From positions 31,650 to 95,649 of the forward strand of contig JAISJQ010000048.1 of assembly GCA_031261445.1 (NCBI GenBank): a stretch of 64,000 nt of DNA. The letters run 5' to 3'. The DNA comes from Oscillospiraceae bacterium. Lineage in GTDB: Bacteria > Bacillota > Clostridia > Oscillospirales > Acutalibacteraceae. Below, piece by piece: positions 60,179 through 64,000 of the stretch (within the stretch, counting starts at the first letter, position 1; every line of letters begins with the position of its first letter). The notes under the pieces are model-generated. The model was not told the origin of the DNA, searched no databases, and was given only the letters and a program-made list of their open reading frames with translations. A program made the translations under genes and the position numbers.

Positions 60179-61396
60179 ATGTTCAAAAACATCGACGGCG
60201 GCGTGACGGCGGCGCACGGTTTCCGCGCCGCGGGCATCCACTGCGGCATCCGCAAGAACAAAGCGAAGCGCGATTTGGCGCTCATTGTCAGTGACGTACC
60301 CGCACAAGCGGCGGCGGTATACACGAAAAATCGCGTGCAAGGCGCACCCATCGCGGTGACGCGTGCGCACGTGGCGGACGGCACAGCGTGCGCCGTGATT
60401 GTCAACAGCGGCAACGCGAACACCTGCAACGCGAACGGCGTGCTCGTGGCGCAGAAAATGTGCGAGGGCACGGCCGACGCGCTGGGGCTGAGCGCAAACG
60501 ACGTGGCCGTGGCCTCCACGGGGGTCATCGGTCAGCCGCTGGACATCGCGCCCATCGCCGCCGGCCTGCCCGCGCTGGTGGCCGCGCTTACAGACACAGG
60601 TTCGGCCGACGCCGCCGATGCCATCATGACCACGGACACGCGCCGCAAGGAGATTGCCGTGGCGTTCACCCTAGGCGGCAAAACCTGCCGACTGGGCGGC
60701 ATCGCCAAAGGTTCGGGGATGATCCACCCAAACATGGCGACCATGCTCGTTTTTATCACGACAGATGTGGATATTCCCGCCGACCTGCTCCATGCCGCCC
60801 TCGTCCAAAACTGCGAGAGCACCTTCCACATGGTCAGCGTGGACGGCGACACGAGCACCAACGACATGGTGCTCGTGCTGGCGAACGGCGTGGCGGGCAA
60901 TGCCCCCGTGCAAGCGGGCACGGCGGACTGCGACACATTTGCCGCCGCGCTCGAATACGTCATGCGCCACCTGAGCCGCGAAATTGCGCGGGACGGCGAG
61001 GGCGCAACACGCTTGTTGACCTGTAAGGTGACGGGCGCGGCCAGCACCGCCATCGCCCGCGCGGCGGCCAAAGGCGTCATTTGCTCAAGCTTAGTGAAGG
61101 CGGCGATTTTTGGCGCGGACGCCAACTGGGGGCGCGTGCTGTGTGCGCTGGGCTATAGCGTACCAGCGCTCGACCCGCACACGGTGGACGTGTCGTTTGC
61201 GTCCGCCGCAGGGGAACTGTGCGTCTGCAAGGCCGGGCAGGGCGTGGCGTTCAATGAAGAGATTGCAAAGAAAATTCTCACAGAAGACGAAGTGATCATC
61301 CGCGTCTCGTTGGGCGCGGGTATCCACGAGGCCGAGGCGTGGGGCTGCGATCTCACATATGATTACGTCAAAATCAACGGCGATTATCGGACGTAA
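60179..61396 (+). CDS. argJ: Bifunctional glutamate N-acetyltransferase / N-acetylglutamate synthase
   Basis: Recycles the acetyl group from N-acetylornithine to glutamate, and may also use acetyl-CoA. The 405 residues include the autoproteolysis motif KGSGMIHPNMATML, in which cleavage before the Thr makes the two chains. SGNANTC and the C-terminal HEAEAWGCDLTYDYVKIN are typical. The ATG at 60179 follows AAGGAGAAAG, 14 bases after argC. Confidence 0.96.
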   Translation: MFKNIDGGVTAAHGFRAAGIHCGIRKNKAKRDLALIVSDVPAQAAAVYTKNRVQGAPIAVTRAHVADGTACAVIVNSGNANTCNANGVLVAQKMCEGTADALGLSANDVAVASTGVIGQPLDIAPIAAGLPALVAALTDTGSADAADAIMTTDTRRKEIAVAFTLGGKTCRLGGIAKGSGMIHPNMATMLVFITTDVDIPADLLHAALVQNCESTFHMVSVDGDTSTNDMVLVLANGVAGNAPVQAGTADCDTFAAALEYVMRHLSREIARDGEGATRLLTCKVTGAASTAIARAAAKGVICSSLVKAAIFGADANWGRVLCALGYSVPALDPHTVDVSFASAAGELCVCKAGQGVAFNEEIAKKILTEDEVIIRVSLGAGIHEAEAWGCDLTYDYVKINGDYRT

Positions 61397-61443
61397 AAGT
61401 GCCCAAACGCGCATAGTATTCCCCAAGAAGTTAGGAGAAAAAT

Positions 61444-62295
61444 ATGTCTATTTCCATTGAAAACCGCGCCCAAGTGCTCATGGAGGCCTTGCCCTACATC
61501 CAAAAATATGACGGGCAAATCATCGTCATCAAGTACGGCGGCAATGCCATGCTTTCGGAAGAACTGAAGAACGCCGTGATGGGCGACCTGTCGCTGCTGG
61601 CGCAGATTGGCGCGAAGGTGGTGCTGGTGCACGGCGGCGGCCCGGAAGTGACGGAGCTGATGGAGAAAACGGGCAAAACGCCCGTCTTCTGTGACGGCCT
61701 GCGCGTGACGGACAAAGAGACCGTGGAGCTGGTGCAAATGGCGCTGGCGGGCAAGGTCAACAAGGATTTGGTCAATCGCATCCATGTGTCCGGTGGCCGT
61801 GCGCTGGGCATCTGCGGCATTGACGGGCACATGATTCAGGCGCAGCCGCGCGACGAAAAACTGGGCTTTGTGGGCGAAATTACCGACGTGAACCCCCAAC
61901 CCATCCTCGACGTTTTGGCGGCGGGGTACATCCCCGTGGTCTCCACCATCGGTTGCGACAGCGCGGGCAACGTGTATAACATCAACGCGGACACCGCCGC
62001 CGAGCACATCGCCGGGGCACTGGGCGCGAAGAGCCTTGTGATGATGACCGACACGCCGGGCATCCTGCGCACGGCAGAGGATGCGGCATCGCTCATCCCA
62101 GAACTGACGGTCAGCCAAGCCGTGCAGCTCATCCGCGAGGGCGTGATTTCCGGCGGCATGATCCCCAAAACGCATTGCTGCATCAACGCCATTCGGCGCG
62201 GCGTGGAGCGCGTGTTCATCATCGACGGTCGCCTCACCCACGCCATCCTCATCGAGGTGCTCACAGACGAGGGCATCGGCACGATGTTCAAATAA
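61444..62295 (+). CDS. argB: Acetylglutamate kinase
   Basis: Phosphorylates N-acetylglutamate, the second step of arginine synthesis. The 283 residues show IVIKYGGNAM, VLVHGGGPEVTELM, and the C-terminal GGMIPKTHCCINAIRRGVER. It retains the N-terminal helix region of about 20 residues found in arginine-inhibited kinases, so feedback control is likely. GTTAGGAG precedes the ATG. argD and argF, which often follow, are not present. Confidence 0.96.
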   Translation: MSISIENRAQVLMEALPYIQKYDGQIIVIKYGGNAMLSEELKNAVMGDLSLLAQIGAKVVLVHGGGPEVTELMEKTGKTPVFCDGLRVTDKETVELVQMALAGKVNKDLVNRIHVSGGRALGICGIDGHMIQAQPRDEKLGFVGEITDVNPQPILDVLAAGYIPVVSTIGCDSAGNVYNINADTAAEHIAGALGAKSLVMMTDTPGILRTAEDAASLIPELTVSQAVQLIREGVISGGMIPKTHCCINAIRRGVERVFIIDGRLTHAILIEVLTDEGIGTMFK

Positions 62296-62310
62296 AACAC
62301 AAACGCAGAA

Positions 62311-62348
62311 AGTATGCCTGTAGGGATGCACGTCCCTACAGGCATACT
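62311..62348. terminator. Perfect 16-bp hairpin downstream of argB
   Basis: AGTATGCCTGTAGGGA and its exact complement flank a TGCACG loop. The inner part belongs to the GTAGGGGC palindrome family; the outer part is unique. There is no T-run, so it may protect the 3' end or act as a weak terminator between the convergent argB and HTH genes. Confidence 0.6.
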
Positions 62349-62381
62349 CGTTTGGAAAAGTTTTTGAGACGGGCTCAGTGT

Positions 62382-63656
62382 CTACCGATCATCACACGAC
62401 AGAGGCACGACAGAGCGTTTTGCGATTCTTTGCGTCACGGCCATGTTGATGGCCATGGGCAACAGAAACGCGAGGGGATAGAGCACGAACACGCTCAGCA
62501 CATAGAACGGCGCAGTGGTGTGTGGCGGATTGGCCTGCACGCTGAAATACGCCTGCGCGAGCATCCGCAGGAGCGTATTGACCAGATAATACCAGCCCAC
62601 GGCGCGGAGTAGCAGGAGACCACTGCGCTTGTGGGACAGTAGCAATGCGTAGGCGATGCAAAGTGCCGCGCAGGGATAGAGCATGTCCGCTCCGCTGAAG
62701 CCGCTCACGCTGCCGTCACCCAGAGCGAGCGCAAGCCAGTAGAGTGCCAAGAGATAGTTGCCCACCAGCGCGATGACCGCCCAAACCTTTGCGCCGCCAC
62801 GGCAAGGGAGCAGCGTCTGGGCGGGTTTCATCCCGCCGATGACCCCAGCGGCGAGCAGGACAGGGACAATCCGCAACACGTCTTGCAGAGTGAAGAGCAA
62901 CAGCTCCCAGCCAAAGTGCGCATAGAGCGGATTTTGCCCACTGAGAATGGACACACGCGCCAAGGACAAGAGCGCATACAAAATGCCCACGCACAATAGT
63001 TGCTTGTTGAACGTGATGGTTTTCTTTTGGCGGAAGCATAGCCATAGAAACAAAATCGCGATTACGGTCGGGTCAAAGTTCAGCGGAACGGTGTAGGTGT
63101 CGAGGATTGCGCCGTCTGTGTGGGCAAACGCGCGTGTCACAAAATAGTGCCCCAATGACGCGGCGATGTCAAATCCTGCGGAAACGAGCAAAAGAAACAG
63201 ACCGTGCTTTTCGTCCCGCGCATCGGGGGAGAGCAAGAGCACCAAGGCCGAGGCGGTGACCAGTGAGCCCAGAATCCCCGCGCTGAAATTCTGCAAGCCG
63301 TTCGTTTCACGGGACAGCAAACCGCTGACGAGCGTCCACGCAAGGGTCAGAACACCCGCAATGATGAGCGTGATGAGCGCGGTGTTGCCCAGCTTGCGCG
63401 TGAAGGCGCGTTTGTCCAGCAGGGGTGGCGGCGAGGACACGATCGCCTCGGAAAGCGCATCGCGCCCCAAAAGATAGTCCACGCTCACGCCAAAGAGCGC
63501 GGCAATCTGCGGCAAAAGTGCCACATCGGGCATGGACGCTCCCGTCTCCCACTTGCTCACCGCCTGCGGCGTAACGTGGAGGCTCTCCGCCAACTGCGCC
63601 TGCGTCTGCCGCGCGTCCGTCCGCAATGTGCGGAGTATCTGCGCCGTCGTGGCCAT
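62382..63656 (-). CDS. XRE-type HTH regulator fused to a multi-pass membrane domain
   Basis: A 424-residue protein. Residues 5-65 are an XRE helix-turn-helix (TQAQLAESLHVTPQAVSKWE, then LPQIAALFGVSVDYLLG). From about residue 90 to the end lie some ten hydrophobic helices with no recognised domain. The DNA-binding part would be tethered to the membrane, suggesting sensing of a membrane or extracellular signal. The ATG follows GAGGAGAACGCG, and it has its own promoter. It is convergent with argB. Confidence 0.82.
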   Translation of the reverse strand: MATTAQILRTLRTDARQTQAQLAESLHVTPQAVSKWETGASMPDVALLPQIAALFGVSVDYLLGRDALSEAIVSSPPPLLDKRAFTRKLGNTALITLIIAGVLTLAWTLVSGLLSRETNGLQNFSAGILGSLVTASALVLLLSPDARDEKHGLFLLLVSAGFDIAASLGHYFVTRAFAHTDGAILDTYTVPLNFDPTVIAILFLWLCFRQKKTITFNKQLLCVGILYALLSLARVSILSGQNPLYAHFGWELLLFTLQDVLRIVPVLLAAGVIGGMKPAQTLLPCRGGAKVWAVIALVGNYLLALYWLALALGDGSVSGFSGADMLYPCAALCIAYALLLSHKRSGLLLLRAVGWYYLVNTLLRMLAQAYFSVQANPPHTTAPFYVLSVFVLYPLAFLLPMAINMAVTQRIAKRSVVPLSCDDR

Positions 63657-63686
63657 CGCGTTCTCCTCAAGTCAAGTCTTGCGCGT

Positions 63687-63716
63687 ATTATAGCATATCT
63701 GTGTGCGGAAATACAA
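63687..63716 (-). promoter_or_regulatory. Promoter of the XRE-membrane gene
   Basis: On the minus strand TTGTAT, an 18-base spacer and TATAAT, about 30 bases before the ATG. Confidence 0.68.
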
Positions 63717-63759
63717 GCCGAAATGCCCACGAAGCCGCGCAACCGTTGGTTGTGTGCAC

Positions 63760-63795
63760 AAAAAACGGCCACCCGCAAGGCGGTGACCGTTTTTT
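63760..63795. terminator. Bidirectional rho-independent terminator
   Basis: AAAAAACGG-C-CACC pairs with GGTG-A-CCGTTTTTT around an 8-base loop, with T-runs on both strands. On the minus strand it starts 12 bases after the stop of the short ORF at 63808-63915. Confidence 0.85.
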
Positions 63796-63807
63796 GCAAC
63801 TCTTCGC

Positions 63808-63915
63808 TTACTTGGCGAAGAGCGTGCCGAACCATTCAGTGACGAGCCCGAAGATGTGGGAGATGACAGGAACCCCCCCTAAACGCCCGGCCACGTAGCA
63901 ACAAAACCTGCGCAT
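63808..63915 (-). CDS. Possible 35-residue peptide gene
   Basis: A short ORF that ends just before a strong terminator. From the ATG at 63915 it reads MRRFCCYVAGRLGG, then VISHIFGLVTEWFGTLFAK, the latter resembling the amphipathic helices of the tiny peptides at 6921-7264. The ATG has no good ribosome binding site. A run of seven G lies mid-gene in the position and composition of a ribosome binding site, so a shorter product or a length-altered start is possible. Coding status is uncertain. Confidence 0.35.
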   Translation of the reverse strand: MRRFCCYVAGRLGGVPVISHIFGLVTEWFGTLFAK

Positions 63916-63941
63916 TTTGGCAGTTTTGGGTCTCCAAGGGG

Positions 63942-63970
63942 TTGACACGGGGCGTGAAAAGCGGTATAAT
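63942..63970 (+). promoter_or_regulatory. Consensus sigma-A promoter reading out of the window
   Basis: A perfect TTGACA, a 17-base spacer and a perfect TATAAT. The transcript would start near 63977 and leave the window to the right; its gene is not seen. Such strength often precedes rRNA, tRNA or ribosomal protein genes, but this is a guess. Confidence 0.85.
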
Positions 63971-64000
63971 ACTCGAGCACCCCAAAAGTGAGCCAGAAAT

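Overview
The window looks like a chromosomal segment of an anaerobic, endospore-forming member of the Clostridia, probably an Oscillospiraceae-type lineage with fairly GC-rich genes. The evidence is the dgt-dnaG-rpoD gene order, the spoIIAA-spoIIAB-sigF operon, a SpoIID/LytB protein, an oxygen-sensitive glycyl radical enzyme, HemZ, FtsEX with a PcsB-like M23 protein, strong AGGAGG ribosome binding sites, and many GTG and TTG starts. The family-level placement is an inference. No rRNA, tRNA, CRISPR array, insertion sequence or prophage was recognised.

Layout. 1-6750 (minus): rpoD (cut by the window edge), dnaG, dgt, tmcAL and a DUF2812 membrane protein. 6876-7326 (minus): a self-contained unit of two tiny unknown peptides with promoter and terminator. 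7653-11036 (minus): one 1127-residue protein that joins a glycyl-radical activating enzyme to its glycyl radical enzyme. 11706-15056 (plus): iron uptake (feoA, feoB, FeoB-associated Cys-rich protein) with a DUF4160/DUF2442 pair inside the locus and two copies of an operator-like palindrome. 15278-18929: SpoIID-like protein, smpB, DUF4870 protein and an EamA transporter. 18926-34255: a continuous S10-spc-alpha ribosomal super-operon (rpsJ to rplQ) with secY, map, a KOW protein, infA and rpoA. adk is missing from its usual place between secY and map.

34284-41223: GNAT acetyltransferase, an orphan PduT-like microcompartment shell protein, a lipoprotein, lgt and dnaE. 41760-48308: formate-tetrahydrofolate ligase, hemZ, a MurJ/SpoVB-family flippase, mazG and hup. 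48499-51332 (minus): a DUF368 polyprenyl-phosphate transporter and the spoIIA operon. 51645-58960: a PucR-type regulator, ftsE, ftsX, an M23 protein, an S41 protein that has lost both catalytic residues, and a solute-binding lipoprotein. 58979-62295: a 43-residue membrane peptide and argC-argJ-argB behind two ARG-box-like sites. 62382-63656 (minus): an HTH regulator fused to a multi-pass membrane domain. The right edge carries a short ORF with its own terminator and a consensus promoter that fires out of the window.

Two patterns run through the whole window. Intergenic DNA is filled with short palindromes that start GTAGGGGC and have stems that change on both arms together, mixed with five families of 7-20 base degenerate repeats. 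Promoters are very uniform (17 bp spacers), and in several places the upstream gene's stop codon is the TGA inside the next promoter's TTGACA box.
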